Counted from the stretch's first letter, positions 43,599-53,710 are shown. The stretch: 64,000 nucleotides of DNA from Terriglobia bacterium (GCA_030041095.1 JASHON010000014.1:17719-81718); one strand, 5' to 3'. The notes: a model not told the origin generated them from the sequence alone. Numbers and translations are program-made.

Positions 43599-45344
43599 AT
43601 GTTCAAACGCCTTCGCCCGCTCATGCCCTACATGTCCCGCTACAAGGGACGGTACGTCGCGGGATTTGCCGCTCTCGTCATCACCCAGCTTGTGGGCATC
43701 ACGGTCCCTCTGATCATCAAAGCGGGCATCGACGGGATGCAACGCGGTGAGCGGGGCAGCGCGCTTCTGGCGATCGCCGGGCTCATCCTGGCCGTGGCTT
43801 TGGTTAAGGCCATCTTCCAGTTCTGGATGCGCTGGATTTTAATCGGCATTTCCCGCGACATCGAATACGACCTGCGGAACGAGCTGTTTCGCCATCTCAT
43901 GCGCCTTTCGCAGCGCTACTACAACGAAACGCGCACGGGCGAGCTTATGGCCAAGCTGACCAACGATCTTAGCGCGGTGCGCAATCTGGTGGGCCCGGGC
44001 GTGATGTATTCCGCCACCACTCTGGTGCTGGGCGTAGCCTGTCTCGTGCTGATGTTCCATTTGGATTGGGAGCTGACGCTGTGCGCGCTGGTCCCCATGC
44101 CGATCGTTTCCTACGCCGTCCGGCATTTTGGGCAAAAGATTCACGACCGGTTTGAAGAAATTCAGGCCATGTATTCCGAGCTGACGGAGCGAGTGCGCGA
44201 AAGCCTGGCAGGCGTACGAGTGGTTCGCGCGTTTTGCCAGGAAGAGGCGGAAATGGGCCTGTTTGCGGGCATGAACCGCGAATATGTAGAGAAGAACCGA
44301 CGGCTCATTTGGATCACGAGCTTTCTTTGGCCCATGCTTGCCCTGCTGTTCGGGGTGGGTTTTCTTTTGATTCTCGCCGTGGGCGGCTTTCACGTTCTTT
44401 CCGGCAGGATCTCGCTCGGCACGTTCATGGCGTTCAACGTCTACCTCATGTATTTGATCTGGCCCATGATCGCATTGGGCTACGTCACGAACCTGGTACA
44501 ACGCGGCTTTGCCTCGCAGGAGCGTTTGTGGACGATTTTTGAGGCGAAGCCGGATATCGACGATCGCGATGTGCCGGAAGATCCCGTCGCCGAACTGCGC
44601 GGGGAAATCGAGTTCCGCAACCTGACATTCTCTTATAACGGCCGGCCGGTGCTCAAAAACATCAATTTGCGGATCCCCGCCGGCAGGTCCGTGGGCATCG
44701 CAGGCGCAACAGGCTCCGGTAAATCCACGCTGGTGAGCCTGATTCCGCGCCTCTACGACGCGCCGCCGGACAGTGTTTTCATCGATGGTGTGCCGATTCG
44801 TCAGATTCCACTGGCAACACTGCGCCACTCCGTTGGCTTTGTGCCCCAGGAAACATTTCTCTTCAGTGACACCATCCGCGAAAATGTTCGCTTTGGACAT
44901 CCCTCCGCCACCAGCCAGCAGATCGAGGACGCTACGGACGTTTCGAACCTGCTCCCGGAGATTCGCGGATTTCCTGACGCGTTCGAGACGCGAGTGGGCG
45001 AGCGCGGTTTGACGTTATCCGGCGGCCAGAAACAGCGCGCCTCGATTTCTCGCGCCGTGATTCGAAATCCAAAGATCTTGATCCTGGACGACGCGCTTTC
45101 CAGCGTGGACACGGGAACGGAAGAGAAAATTCTCAGCCGTCTTACGGGAGTTATGGCAGGTCGGACCACGCTGATGATTTCGCATCGGGTTTCCACGCTC
45201 CGGAACGCCGAAGAAATCGTTGTCTTACACGATGGAGAAGTTGTGGAACGTGGAACCCACGAGGAGTTGCTAGCGCAGCAGGGTCATTACGCGGATCTCT
45301 ACCGGCGCCAGCTTATCGAAGAAGAGTTGGAGCGCGACCCTTGA
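43599..45344 (+). CDS. ABC exporter half-transporter with degenerate Walker B (heterodimer partner 1)
   Basis: 581 residues: six hydrophobic helices in the first 320, then the ATPase domain. Walker A is GATGSGKST (about 368), signature LSGGQKQR (about 473) and Walker B LILDDALSSVD (about 493), where the catalytic Glu after the Asp is replaced by Asp. In heterodimeric exporters such as TM287/288 and BmrCD this change marks the degenerate ATP site. The next gene supplies a normal Walker B but a deviating LSVGQ signature, so the two should form one transporter with one active and one degenerate site. Drug or lipid export is the known role of relatives; the substrate is unknown. Confidence 0.92.
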   Translation: MFKRLRPLMPYMSRYKGRYVAGFAALVITQLVGITVPLIIKAGIDGMQRGERGSALLAIAGLILAVALVKAIFQFWMRWILIGISRDIEYDLRNELFRHLMRLSQRYYNETRTGELMAKLTNDLSAVRNLVGPGVMYSATTLVLGVACLVLMFHLDWELTLCALVPMPIVSYAVRHFGQKIHDRFEEIQAMYSELTERVRESLAGVRVVRAFCQEEAEMGLFAGMNREYVEKNRRLIWITSFLWPMLALLFGVGFLLILAVGGFHVLSGRISLGTFMAFNVYLMYLIWPMIALGYVTNLVQRGFASQERLWTIFEAKPDIDDRDVPEDPVAELRGEIEFRNLTFSYNGRPVLKNINLRIPAGRSVGIAGATGSGKSTLVSLIPRLYDAPPDSVFIDGVPIRQIPLATLRHSVGFVPQETFLFSDTIRENVRFGHPSATSQQIEDATDVSNLLPEIRGFPDAFETRVGERGLTLSGGQKQRASISRAVIRNPKILILDDALSSVDTGTEEKILSRLTGVMAGRTTLMISHRVSTLRNAEEIVVLHDGEVVERGTHEELLAQQGHYADLYRRQLIEEELERDP

Positions 45345-45488
45345 AGGAAGGGGCTGGCGGTTAGGGGTCCGGGGTTGGCGACTCCGGCGCCGCGTAGCGC
45401 ATCAGACCCCGGCGCCTGCGGCCTTTAGTTCAGGACGCCCTCATGCGGGCCAGCCCTAATTCCCTGGCCCCTAAGCCCGGTTTTCAGC

Positions 45489-47357
45489 ATGGACGACTCT
45501 CACGACGAAGAAATTCTCGGCAAAGCGTATGACTCGCGGCTGATGCGCCGCCTGCTCGGATACTTGCGCCCCTATCGGGGCGTGGTCGCACTGGCTTTCA
45601 TCGCCATCCTGCTCTACGGCGTTTTGCAAGCCGTCCCGCCGTATCTGCTGAAATTGGAAGTGGACCGCTATCTCGACCCTGCCAGCCACCGGCAATTGCC
45701 GCATTTCTTGCAAGCCTTTCTCAGTGCCAATCCTCGCGTCGGAATCGTTCAAATCGCGGCTCTGCTGCTGCTGCCCTCCATTTTGCTCGCTTTCTTTTTC
45801 GAAGTGGGCCAGGACCTGGCCATGCAAATCATCGGGCAAAAGGTGATGCACGATCTGCGCAATGAGGTTTTCGGCCACCTGCAAAAACTGCAACTGAGCT
45901 ATTACGACCACAACCCGGTGGGCCGGCTGGTGACGCGAGTGACCACGGACATCGACGTGCTGAACGATTTGTTTTCTTCCGGCGTCGTGGCCATTTTCGG
46001 CGATTTCTTCACCTTGCTCAGTATCGTGGTGGTGATGCTGGAAATGAGCTGGAAGCTTGCGCTCATGACGTTTGCCGTGCTGCCTTTGATCGTCGTCGTC
46101 ACCATGGCGTTCCGCCGCGCCGTGAGGGAATCTTACCGGCGCATACGCGTGGCCATCGCACGAATCAACGCTTATCTGCAGGAGCATCTGACGGGAATGG
46201 CCACGCTCCAGCTTTTCAGCCGCGAAGAGCACAGTTTCGAGGAGTTTCGGAATATCAACGGTACGTACATGAAAGCTTATAAGGATTCCATCATGGCGTA
46301 TGGTTTGTTCTATCCCACGGTGGAATTTCTTGGCGTGGTGGCCATCGCCATCATTCTTTACCAGGGCGGCATGATGAGCGCGCATGGAGCCGTGAGTCTG
46401 GGTACGGCCATGGCATTCATTCAATATTCACAGCGGTTCTTCCGGCCGATTCAGGATCTAAGCGATAAATACAACATCCTGCAATCCGCCATGGCAAGCT
46501 CGGAGCGCGTTTTCAAGGTGCTCGATACGCCGGTCACCATCCAGGATCCTCCCCGGCCCGTACCCTTGCCGGAGCCGGAAGGCCGCGTCGAGTTCCGCAA
46601 CGTCAACTTTGCCTATACCGCCGGCCATCTCGTCACGGAAAATGTTTCCCTGACGGTCGATCCTGGAGAAACGGTCGCCATCGTCGGGCATACGGGCGCT
46701 GGAAAGACAACCTTGACGAATCTTTTGCTCCGCTTCTATGACGCGACGGAGGGACAAGTGCTGCTGGACGGCGTGGACGTGCGCCAGTTACGGCTCCATG
46801 ATTTGCGCAAGAATTTTGCCGTCGTCTTGCAAGACCCGTTCCTTTTTTCAGGAACCATCCGCAGCAATATTCGCCTCGGCAGCGACTGGATTTCCGAAGA
46901 CGCCGTGCGGGAAGCCGCGCGAAACGTGAATATCCTCGGCTTCATCGAAAGCCTGCCCGGCGGTTTCGACGAGCCCGTCAAGGAACGTGGCGTAACGCTC
47001 TCGGTGGGCCAGAAGCAGCTTCTCTCCTTCGCCCGTGCTCTGGCGCACCATCCCAAGATTCTGATTTTGGACGAAGCCACCTCCAGCGTGGACTCGGAGA
47101 CCGAGTACCTGATTCGAGACGCTCAGCGGCGTCTGTTGGGCGGGAGAACGTCTCTCGTCGTCGCGCACCGGCTCTCGACCATCCAGAACGCCAATCGAAT
47201 TGTGGTGATGCATAAAGGGCGAGTGCGGGAAGTGGGAACTCATCGCGAACTGATGGAAAAACGGGGCATCTACTTCAAGCTTTATCAACTTCAATATCAG
47301 GACCAGGAGCTACCTGCGCTGCGAGCCAGCGAGGAAATTGAGCCAATGAGAAATTGA
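45489..47357 (+). CDS. ABC exporter half-transporter (heterodimer partner 2)
   Basis: 622 residues with an N-terminal extension (MDDSHDEEILGKAYDSRLMRR), six transmembrane helices and an ATPase domain. Walker A is GHTGAGKTT (about 400), signature LSVGQKQ (about 504, Val for Gly) and Walker B LILDEATSSVD (about 524) with the catalytic Glu. It complements the first gene, whose Glu is missing. The pair is separated by 144 bp that contains a GC-rich inverted repeat. Acts in the inner membrane; substrate unknown. Confidence 0.92.
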   Translation: MDDSHDEEILGKAYDSRLMRRLLGYLRPYRGVVALAFIAILLYGVLQAVPPYLLKLEVDRYLDPASHRQLPHFLQAFLSANPRVGIVQIAALLLLPSILLAFFFEVGQDLAMQIIGQKVMHDLRNEVFGHLQKLQLSYYDHNPVGRLVTRVTTDIDVLNDLFSSGVVAIFGDFFTLLSIVVVMLEMSWKLALMTFAVLPLIVVVTMAFRRAVRESYRRIRVAIARINAYLQEHLTGMATLQLFSREEHSFEEFRNINGTYMKAYKDSIMAYGLFYPTVEFLGVVAIAIILYQGGMMSAHGAVSLGTAMAFIQYSQRFFRPIQDLSDKYNILQSAMASSERVFKVLDTPVTIQDPPRPVPLPEPEGRVEFRNVNFAYTAGHLVTENVSLTVDPGETVAIVGHTGAGKTTLTNLLLRFYDATEGQVLLDGVDVRQLRLHDLRKNFAVVLQDPFLFSGTIRSNIRLGSDWISEDAVREAARNVNILGFIESLPGGFDEPVKERGVTLSVGQKQLLSFARALAHHPKILILDEATSSVDSETEYLIRDAQRRLLGGRTSLVVAHRLSTIQNANRIVVMHKGRVREVGTHRELMEKRGIYFKLYQLQYQDQELPALRASEEIEPMRN

Positions 47358-47420
47358 TTCAATCAATCATCGAGTCATTGATTCATTGAATCAATGATTC
47401 ATTGAGTCATTGGATCATTG
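47352..47420. repeat. ATTGA-rich simple repeat with a perfect palindrome before gyrA
   Basis: Iterated TCATTGATTCATTGAATCAA-type units fill about 70 bp between the exporter and gyrA. ATTGATTCA-T-TGAATCAAT at 47377-47395 is a perfect 9-bp palindrome around one base. It could be an operator for gyrA or a weak terminator; no T tract follows on the plus strand. Confidence 0.65.
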
Positions 47421-47480
47421 CGCCAGTCATTCGCTGCTTCAACGGTCCGATGATTCAATTCTTGCGGAGGAAACTAAACC

Positions 47481-50207
47481 ATGGGTGGTCAAGAACTCAT
47501 TCCATCTCGCCAGATTCCCGTCAACATCGAGGACGAGATGCGGCATTCGTACCTGGATTACGCGATGAGCGTGATCATCGGACGGGCTTTGCCGGACGTG
47601 CGCGATGGGCTGAAGCCGGTTCACCGGCGAATTCTCTATGCGATGTACAAGGAGGGGATCACTTCCGGCAAGCGGTATACAAAATGCGCCGGAGTCGTCG
47701 GCGAAGTCATCAAGAAGTACCACCCTCACGGGGATGCAGCGGTTTACGATGCGCTCGTGCGCATGGCGCAAGACTTCAACATGCGCTACCTGCTGATTGA
47801 CGGCCAAGGGAATTTCGGCTCCGTGGACGGCGATCCGCCGGCCGCCTACCGGTATACCGAGTGCCGCCTGACGCGGTTGGCTGAAGAAATGCTGGCCGAT
47901 ATTGAAAAAGATACGGTTGATTTTGTTCCCAACTTCGATGAATCGACGGAAGAACCCATCGTGCTCCCGACGCGCGTCCCCAACTTGCTGGTCAACGGCT
48001 CGGACGGCATCGCCGTAGGGATGGCCACCAAGATTCCGCCGCACAACCTCTCGGAAATTGTCAGCGCCGCCATTTTGCTGATTCAGAAGCCTCAAACCGG
48101 CCTGGACGAGGTGCTGAAGCTGGTGCCCGGGCCGGACTTTCCCACCGGCGCCACAATTTATGGCAAATCCGGGATTAAGGCAGCCTACGCCACCGGCCGA
48201 GGACAATTCACCATGCGCGCCAAGGCCGCCATCGAGCGCCCGACGAAAGAGAGGCAGCAAATCGTCGTCACCGAAATTCCGTTTCAGGTGAATAAAGCCA
48301 AGGTCATCGAGCGGATCGCGGCGCTCGTGCAGGACAAGAAGATCGAGGGCATTTCCGACGTTCGCGATGAATCAGATCGTGAAGGGCTCCGGATCGTTGT
48401 GGAACTGAAACGTGGCGAACAACCGGAGGTCATCCTGAACAACCTTTACAAACACACCCAGCTTCAGGAAACCTTCGGAATGATTTTGCTGGCCATCGTC
48501 AATGGCCAGCCGCGCACACTTTCGCTGCTGGACGCTCTGCAGCTCTTCATTGAGCATCGCGTGAACGTGGTGCGGCGGCGCACGGCGTACGAGCTGCGCA
48601 AGGCACGGGAGCGAGAGCACGTGCTGGAAGGCCTGTCCATTGCGCTGGATAACCTGGATTGCGTCATCGCCATCATCCGCCTGAGTAAGTCAAAGGCAGA
48701 GGCGCGCGAGAATCTGCTGAAATGGAGCAAATACAATTTGACGGAGGAAGGATGGCTCAAGGCGCCCGAGGGTCTGGTGGGTGACCGGAACGCTGTGCGC
48801 GCCCAGGAACTGCGGCGCCTTGCGGGCGTGGAAAAGAACCTGAAGCTCGATCAGGGCGGCCACATCACGCACTGCCGGTTTGGTTATTTCTGGTCGCCCA
48901 CGCGCGGCCTGGTTTCCGGGAGCGAAGGCCTATCGCCCGCGCAAGTGGACGCCATTCTTGAATTGCAGCTTCACCGCCTCACTCAGCTTTCGACAGACGA
49001 ACTCCAGACGGAGCTGGGTGAGTTGAAGAAGAGCATCGCGCGGTATCAGGAAATCCTGGGCAGCGAAAAAGAGCTCCGGAAGCTGATCGTGGGCGAACTG
49101 GAGGAGGTCCGGAAGCAATACGGTGACGAGCGGCGCACGGAAATCATCGAGGAGCAGGCGGAAATTCAGCTCGAAGACCTGATTGCCGTTGAGGACGTCG
49201 TCATTACCGTATCGCATTCCGGATACGTCAAGCGGACGCCGCTGAGCGCCTATCGGCAGCAAGGACGCGGCGGCAAAGGCCGGCTGGGCATGAGAACGCG
49301 CGACGAAGACTTTGTTGAGCGGCTCTTCATTGCGTCAACCCACAGCTTTATTCTCGTCTTCACGAATGCCGGGAAAGTCTACTGGCTGAAAGTTTATGAA
49401 ATTCCCGACGTCGGCGCAGCCGGCAAAGGAAAACATATCCTGAACCTCGTCAATCTTGCCAAAGACGAGAAGGTGGCCGCGCTCCTCGCGCTGAAAGAGC
49501 TGCCGGAAGAGCCTCAGGATGTGACGGTGGATGGGGAAGCCTACGCGGCCGAGGGTTATGTGGTGCTGGTCACGCGGCAAGGAATCATCAAAAAGACGCG
49601 GCTCATTCAATTCTCCAATCCACTTTCGCGCGGTGTGGTGGCCATGAAAATTGAGGATGGCGACGAGCTGATCGGCGCCAGCTTCACCACCGGCCGCGAC
49701 ACCATTTTTCTCGCTTCACACGAAGGCATGGCCATCCGCTTCCCAGAGAGCGACGTTCGGGATATGGGGAGGGCAGCCTATGGCGTCAACGCCATGAACC
49801 TCGAGAAGGGCGATTATCTGGTTAGACTGGAGATCGTGGGCGAAAAGGAGTTGATCCTCTCCGTTACGGAGAAAGGATACGGAAAGCGAACCGCTATTAC
49901 CGAGTACCGCTTGCAGTCTCGCGCGGGGAAAGGCGTCATTAACGTGAAAACTACGGAGCGCAACGGCAAAGTGGTCAGCGTGCTGAGCGTCGCTGAAGAT
50001 TCCGAAGTGATGCTGATCAGTCAACAGGGAAAAATCACGCGGCTGGATTCCAGCACGATTCGCGAATGCGGCCGGTCAACTCAGGGCGTCCGGCTCATCC
50101 ATCTCGGAGAAGGAGATCAGGTGGCCGCCGCCTGCCTCATCCGCAGCGAAGAAAACGGCAACGGCAGCGAGCCTCCTGAACCGGCTCAGGGAACGCCGAT
50201 TCAGTAA
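47481..50207 (+). CDS. gyrA: DNA gyrase subunit A
   Basis: 908 residues with GCGGAGGAAAC before the ATG. The catalytic Tyr of RYTECRL is residue 125, and the gyrase-specific C-terminal domain has the QQGRGGKG element (GyrA box) near residue 592, which separates it from ParC. In the quinolone-resistance region the motif is [10 protein letters not shown]: the position equivalent to E. coli Ser83 is Ala (residue 86) while the Asp87 equivalent is kept (residue 90). Introduces negative supercoils with GyrB, which is not in the window. An acidic tail with Glu/Pro ends the protein. Confidence 0.97.
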   Translation: MGGQELIPSRQIPVNIEDEMRHSYLDYAMSVIIGRALPDVRDGLKPVHRRILYAMYKEGITSGKRYTKCAGVVGEVIKKYHPHGDAAVYDALVRMAQDFNMRYLLIDGQGNFGSVDGDPPAAYRYTECRLTRLAEEMLADIEKDTVDFVPNFDESTEEPIVLPTRVPNLLVNGSDGIAVGMATKIPPHNLSEIVSAAILLIQKPQTGLDEVLKLVPGPDFPTGATIYGKSGIKAAYATGRGQFTMRAKAAIERPTKERQQIVVTEIPFQVNKAKVIERIAALVQDKKIEGISDVRDESDREGLRIVVELKRGEQPEVILNNLYKHTQLQETFGMILLAIVNGQPRTLSLLDALQLFIEHRVNVVRRRTAYELRKAREREHVLEGLSIALDNLDCVIAIIRLSKSKAEARENLLKWSKYNLTEEGWLKAPEGLVGDRNAVRAQELRRLAGVEKNLKLDQGGHITHCRFGYFWSPTRGLVSGSEGLSPAQVDAILELQLHRLTQLSTDELQTELGELKKSIARYQEILGSEKELRKLIVGELEEVRKQYGDERRTEIIEEQAEIQLEDLIAVEDVVITVSHSGYVKRTPLSAYRQQGRGGKGRLGMRTRDEDFVERLFIASTHSFILVFTNAGKVYWLKVYEIPDVGAAGKGKHILNLVNLAKDEKVAALLALKELPEEPQDVTVDGEAYAAEGYVVLVTRQGIIKKTRLIQFSNPLSRGVVAMKIEDGDELIGASFTTGRDTIFLASHEGMAIRFPESDVRDMGRAAYGVNAMNLEKGDYLVRLEIVGEKELILSVTEKGYGKRTAITEYRLQSRAGKGVINVKTTERNGKVVSVLSVAEDSEVMLISQQGKITRLDSSTIRECGRSTQGVRLIHLGEGDQVAAACLIRSEENGNGSEPPEPAQGTPIQ

Positions 50208-50343
50208 ACCGCCAACGGCAATCCGTTGAAGGTTCACGTGCTTCTGCGAAGCGGGACAACGAACCACGAACGCCGCCGGGCAGCTTGAATTCGAAGTTTC
50301 GATCTGCTAGATTCGGGTCATTCTGGTGAGTGGAGTGTGAACG

Positions 50344-50517
50344 ATGGCCGTAAGCCAGGAACTGCTGGACATTCTTGTTTGCCCTTTGTGCAAGACGCCC
50401 GTAAAACTAACCGCCAACGGACAGGGCCTTAAGTGCTCTCAGTGCCACCGCGTCTACCCTATCGAGGACGACATCCCCGTCATGCTCATTGACGAAGCGA
50501 AAATTGAGCCCGAATAG
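50344..50517 (+). CDS. Trm112-like zinc-ribbon protein
   Basis: 57 residues: MAVSQELLDILVCPLCKTPV, then LKCSQCHRVYPIEDDIPVML. This is the YcaR/Trm112 fold with two CxxC pairs, although such bacterial proteins often lose the metal. Trm112-like proteins activate methyltransferases in eukaryotes; the bacterial role is less clear, and they are often near lipid A or LPS genes. GGAG lies about ten bases before the ATG. The stop lies two bases before the likely GTG of the glycosyltransferase gene, so the two should be cotranscribed. Confidence 0.87.
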   Translation: MAVSQELLDILVCPLCKTPVKLTANGQGLKCSQCHRVYPIEDDIPVMLIDEAKIEPE

Positions 50518-50518
50518 C

Positions 50519-51655
50519 GTGGGCCATCCGCCCAATGATCGCCTGGTCCGTGCGGCCGCCAACTCAATACTGCCGAATCTTCCCGCTGAATCGCGAATCC
50601 TGTTGATCCGGCTGCGATCGATCGGAGATATTGTATTGCTCACGCCGGCGTTGCGTCTGCTCAAGAGCTGGCGGCCGGACCTGCGTGTTTCCGTTCTGAT
50701 TGAAAGTCGCTTCCGGGAATTACTTGACACAAATCCTTGCGTGGACGAGGTGTTGGACGTCAGTCACGAACGGGGCTGGCGAGGAATGCTGGAAATGAGA
50801 AAGGTGCGGCGAACACTCCAGAAGAGGAAACTGTCGCTTTGCCTCAACCTTCACGGAGGGCCACGCAGCGTCTTCCTGACAAAACGTTGCGGCGCGCGAT
50901 GGAAAGCCGGCTTCGCTCACTTTCGAAATCAAAGAATTTACGATTTCTCGATCCCGGACGCGCGGACCATTCTGGATCAACCGTTGATTCACACGGCGGA
51001 ACATCAGGCGGCAGCGCTCTTCTGGCTTGGTTTGCCTCGCCTGCTCATTCCGCCCTCGGAGCTTTTTATTCGTGACTCTGCACGCATGGATTGGAAACAG
51101 CGGCTCCGCGACCTCGAAGTTGCGGAGGGCTCTGGCTACGCGATCTTTCATCCTGCGGCGTTGTATCCTACCAAGGTCTGGCCTGCGGAGCGGTTCGCAG
51201 GGCTGGCCGAATACGTTCAGGAACGCGCCGGTCTGGTCCCGATTTTTTCCTGCGGTCCCGGTGAGTCTCGCTATCTTGATGCGGTGGAGCGCTCGGCTCG
51301 AAGCCGCCTTCGCAGGCTTGAAGCTGCCAGCTTGAGCGTATTTGCCGCGGCGCTGGAAGGTTGCAGCTTGTTTGTTGGCAACGATAGCGGACCCGCCCAC
51401 ATGGCTGCTGCCGTGAAGCGGCCGGTTGTAGTGATTTTTGGTTCCTCCAGCTCGCGGATCTGGGGGCCCTGGTCAGGCTCGGCCGAAGAGCCGCAAAGGG
51501 GAAATCGGAAGCCGCGGTCCGCAGTGGCTCAGAACGCTTATGAATGCAATCCGTGCCGGGGCGACCGGTGCACTCGGTACGACCGTCCCGAATGCATTCT
51601 CTCCGTCACGCTCGATCAGGTGAAGTCCGCGGTTGAATCCGTATTGGACCGATGA
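50519..51655 (+). CDS. family 9 glycosyltransferase (heptosyltransferase-like)
   Basis: About 378 residues from a GTG at 50519; a TTG at 50489 overlapping the previous gene is an alternative and neither has a strong ribosome site. ILLIRLRSIGDIVLLTPALR is the typical GT9 N-terminus, FHPAALYPTKVWPAERFAGL the central region, and LFVGNDSGPAHMAAAVKRP the nucleotide-heptose binding motif. Probably an ADP-heptose:LPS heptosyltransferase adding core sugar to lipid A. The C-terminus contains a Cys-rich patch (YECNPCRGDRCTRYDRPEC) that is conserved in many GT9 proteins. Overlaps the heptose kinase gene by four bases, coherent with LPS-core synthesis. Confidence 0.9.
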   Translation: MGHPPNDRLVRAAANSILPNLPAESRILLIRLRSIGDIVLLTPALRLLKSWRPDLRVSVLIESRFRELLDTNPCVDEVLDVSHERGWRGMLEMRKVRRTLQKRKLSLCLNLHGGPRSVFLTKRCGARWKAGFAHFRNQRIYDFSIPDARTILDQPLIHTAEHQAAALFWLGLPRLLIPPSELFIRDSARMDWKQRLRDLEVAEGSGYAIFHPAALYPTKVWPAERFAGLAEYVQERAGLVPIFSCGPGESRYLDAVERSARSRLRRLEAASLSVFAAALEGCSLFVGNDSGPAHMAAAVKRPVVVIFGSSSSRIWGPWSGSAEEPQRGNRKPRSAVAQNAYECNPCRGDRCTRYDRPECILSVTLDQVKSAVESVLDR

Positions 51656-52647
51656 ATACTCAATCGCATTGGGCGCGCATTGTCCGCGCCTTTGAAAAAA
51701 AGAACATCGGCATCTACGGCGATTTCATGCTGGATGAGTTGCTGCAGGGCGAGGCCTCGCGCATATCTCCGGAAGCGCCGGTGCCCGTGGTGCTCGTGAA
51801 CCGAGAAGGCTGCGCTGAGGGCTTTCCGGGCGGCGCGGGAAATGTGGCTGCTAACGTCGCCGCCTTGGGCGGCGTGCCGATACCCTGGGGGGCCATCGGA
51901 AAAGACGAAAGCGGAAAACGGCTGGCGCGCCTGCTCGATCAGCGCGGCATCAACTGCGAAACTCTGGTTCAGGAGCCGGGGCGCTTGACGCCGCACAAGC
52001 TTCGAATTGCCGCCCACCATCACCAACTCCTGCGGCTGGATGTCGAGCGCGTTTCGCCGCTATCCTCCGAGTCTTCAGAAAAGCTGTGCCGGTCTTTCCG
52101 GCGGCGCGCGCCGAAACTCGACGCACTGATCGTTTCCGATTACCAGAAGGGCTCGGTTAGACCCGAAGTGTGCTCGAGAATGTTCGAAGAAGCGCGACGG
52201 AGGCGAATGCCGATCTTTGTGGATCCTAAGCCCGCCCACGCGGATCTATGCCGCGGGGTAACCATGGCAACGCCAAACCTGCACGAGGCGGAATTGATGG
52301 CGGGGCGAGCCCTGCGCGACGCTCGTGAATTGGAAAGAGGCTGCCGCGAGCTGATGGAGCGGCTTGAATGCGAGCATCTGCTGGTGACGCGAGGCGGCGA
52401 AGGGATGACGCTCTTCACCATGGGCGGCCGCACATTGGAGATAACCAGCGAGCCGCGCCCGGTCTATGACGTTACAGGCGCCGGCGATACCGTGATCGCC
52501 GTTGTGGCGCTGGCGTACGCGTCCGGAGCTTCCATGCTGGAAGCGGCAAGGCTGGCGAATCTGGCTGCAGGGCGAGTGGTGCTGCGATTTGGAACTTCGC
52601 AGATTTCGCGCGCGGAACTCATTCGCGCCATCCGGGATCCGGAGTAG
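51652..52647 (+). CDS. rfaE1: D-glycero-beta-D-manno-heptose-7-phosphate kinase
   Basis: 331 residues, starting in an ATGA overlap with the glycosyltransferase gene. PfkB-family signatures: GGAGNVAANVAALGG (about 60-75) and DVTGAGDTVIAVV (about 275-287) with the catalytic Asp. Phosphorylates heptose-7-phosphate at C1 for ADP-heptose synthesis. The length and the absence of a C-terminal nucleotidyltransferase domain indicate the monofunctional RfaE1/HldA form, so a separate HldC-like enzyme should exist elsewhere. Neighbours support LPS core assembly. Confidence 0.88.
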   Translation: MNTQSHWARIVRAFEKKNIGIYGDFMLDELLQGEASRISPEAPVPVVLVNREGCAEGFPGGAGNVAANVAALGGVPIPWGAIGKDESGKRLARLLDQRGINCETLVQEPGRLTPHKLRIAAHHHQLLRLDVERVSPLSSESSEKLCRSFRRRAPKLDALIVSDYQKGSVRPEVCSRMFEEARRRRMPIFVDPKPAHADLCRGVTMATPNLHEAELMAGRALRDARELERGCRELMERLECEHLLVTRGGEGMTLFTMGGRTLEITSEPRPVYDVTGAGDTVIAVVALAYASGASMLEAARLANLAAGRVVLRFGTSQISRAELIRAIRDPE

Positions 52648-52810
52648 AAATCGTGAGCGCAGATTACCGGCTTGGGGTCTGCCTTACGCCGGGCTCGCGC
52701 AGCAGAAGATCCCGATTCACCACTCATCCCCGCCCCCAGTCCGATCGATCATTCGAAAAGGATCGCGGCCCCGGATCGCCCGGTTGCACACGACCGCGCC
52801 TGCCACTCCG

Positions 52811-53320
52811 CTACTGTTTCGAAAACGCGGAAAACGCCGACTGAAGCTGGTTAGCCAAATACGGTGCGAACATGGTGGCGCCGCCGAAGAGAAAATACAT
52901 GAAGTCCTTGATCTCCTCAAAGGTCAGCGTGCCAGCAAAGGCCGCGTACAGGATGTAGTAACCGAAGCCTAGAAAGATCACGAGAATCGTGAGGAGTCCG
53001 AGGAAGGCGATCAGCCGGCTTGAGCTTGCCACCAGCACAGCTTTCACGCCCACCGGCAGCGGACTGGGCTGGTTCCCCGCTTCTTCAGAAAGCGCCTCCC
53101 CAAACGACCAACTCTTGCTTCGCAGCAGGCACAACGCAGCGATGGCAAAGAGAATGAGCAGGAGAAAAGTCATGATCAGGAAGGCGGCCCAAAACACCGA
53201 GTCCTTGCTCACGCCGAAAGCCGATCCGCCCGTCGAAGCCTGTTCTGCGTTCAGCAGAGCAGGCTGGAGCAAGACTCCGGCAGCGAGCGCTGCTGTTGCC
53301 CAAAACGGCGATCTCATCAT
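52811..53320 (-). CDS. two-helix membrane protein of unknown function
   Basis: 169 residues with a signal-like start (MRSPFWATAALAAGVLLQPALLNA). Two further hydrophobic segments lie at about 45-68 (FWAAFLIMTFLLLILFAIAAL) and 105-130 (LIAFLGLLTILVIFLGFGYY). The tail FEEIKDFMYFLFGGATMFAP suggests a membrane-associated region. No family is recognised. It stands alone on the minus strand, between the heptose kinase and the PEP-CTERM gene. Confidence 0.68.
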   Translation of the reverse strand: MMRSPFWATAALAAGVLLQPALLNAEQASTGGSAFGVSKDSVFWAAFLIMTFLLLILFAIAALCLLRSKSWSFGEALSEEAGNQPSPLPVGVKAVLVASSSRLIAFLGLLTILVIFLGFGYYILYAAFAGTLTFEEIKDFMYFLFGGATMFAPYLANQLQSAFSAFSKQ

Positions 53321-53642
53321 AAGCCTCCATTACACTACGGTTAGAACCTTAACGAGAGAGCGCGATCCCCTCCGCTAGACGAGTGTCCTCTTCCAAAGAC
53401 CAATTGCGAACGACTACCTGCGAAGTTTCGATGCCCGCAAAATCGCCAGGAAATGACTTGTTATTATCATCGGTCGAAATGGGATGTCAAGAGAATTCTC
53501 AGTTTGAGAATTGCTGAACAGTGGTCTCACGGGACAGCCGAGGCAGTCCCGCCGGGTTGGAGGGGATAACCCAGCGGGACCGGTCCCTGGCTTACTTGGA
53601 GGCGGACCGCCGATGAGGCCGGCGGTGGTTCTTGGCTGAAAA
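53321..53642. other. non-coding stretch with two strong hairpins
   Basis: No gene is seen. TCCCGCCGGGTT (53547-53558) pairs with AACCCAGCGGGA (53568-53579) with one mismatch, and ACCGCCG-ATGAGGC-CGGCGGT (53606-53626) is perfect. They lie downstream of the PEP-CTERM gene on the minus strand. I could not assign them to a riboswitch class; a terminator or repeat-element role is equally possible. Confidence 0.5.
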
Positions 53643-53710
53643 GCCGCAGACCAAAAGCGGGGGTCTGCGACCCGTTGCACTACAAAGCTGATTGCTGACC
53701 GCTGACGGCT
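53643..53710. repeat. 68-bp direct repeat, copy 1
   Basis: GCCGCAGACCAAAAGCGGGG ... GACCGCTGACGGCT. A near-identical copy of 69 bp is at 54541-54609, one extra G in a G run being the only difference noticed. The first third folds as GCAGACC/GGTCTGC. The PEP-CTERM gene uses this copy for its last codons and stop. Confidence 0.9.

Noticed and set aside
43839..44900. 353-codon open frame antisense to the first ABC exporter gene
   Set aside because: His/Gln/Arg-rich and lies wholly over well-conserved transporter sequence.
52648..52810. Possible tRNA on the minus strand (GGAGTGGCAGGCGCGG)
   Set aside because: No complementary acceptor arm, no T-loop GGTTCGA and no CCA-side pairing in the right distance.
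53547..53642. Cyclic-di-GMP riboswitch near the PEP-CTERM gene
   Set aside because: Hairpins exist, but the conserved GEMM core is absent and the element lies on the 3' side of the gene.
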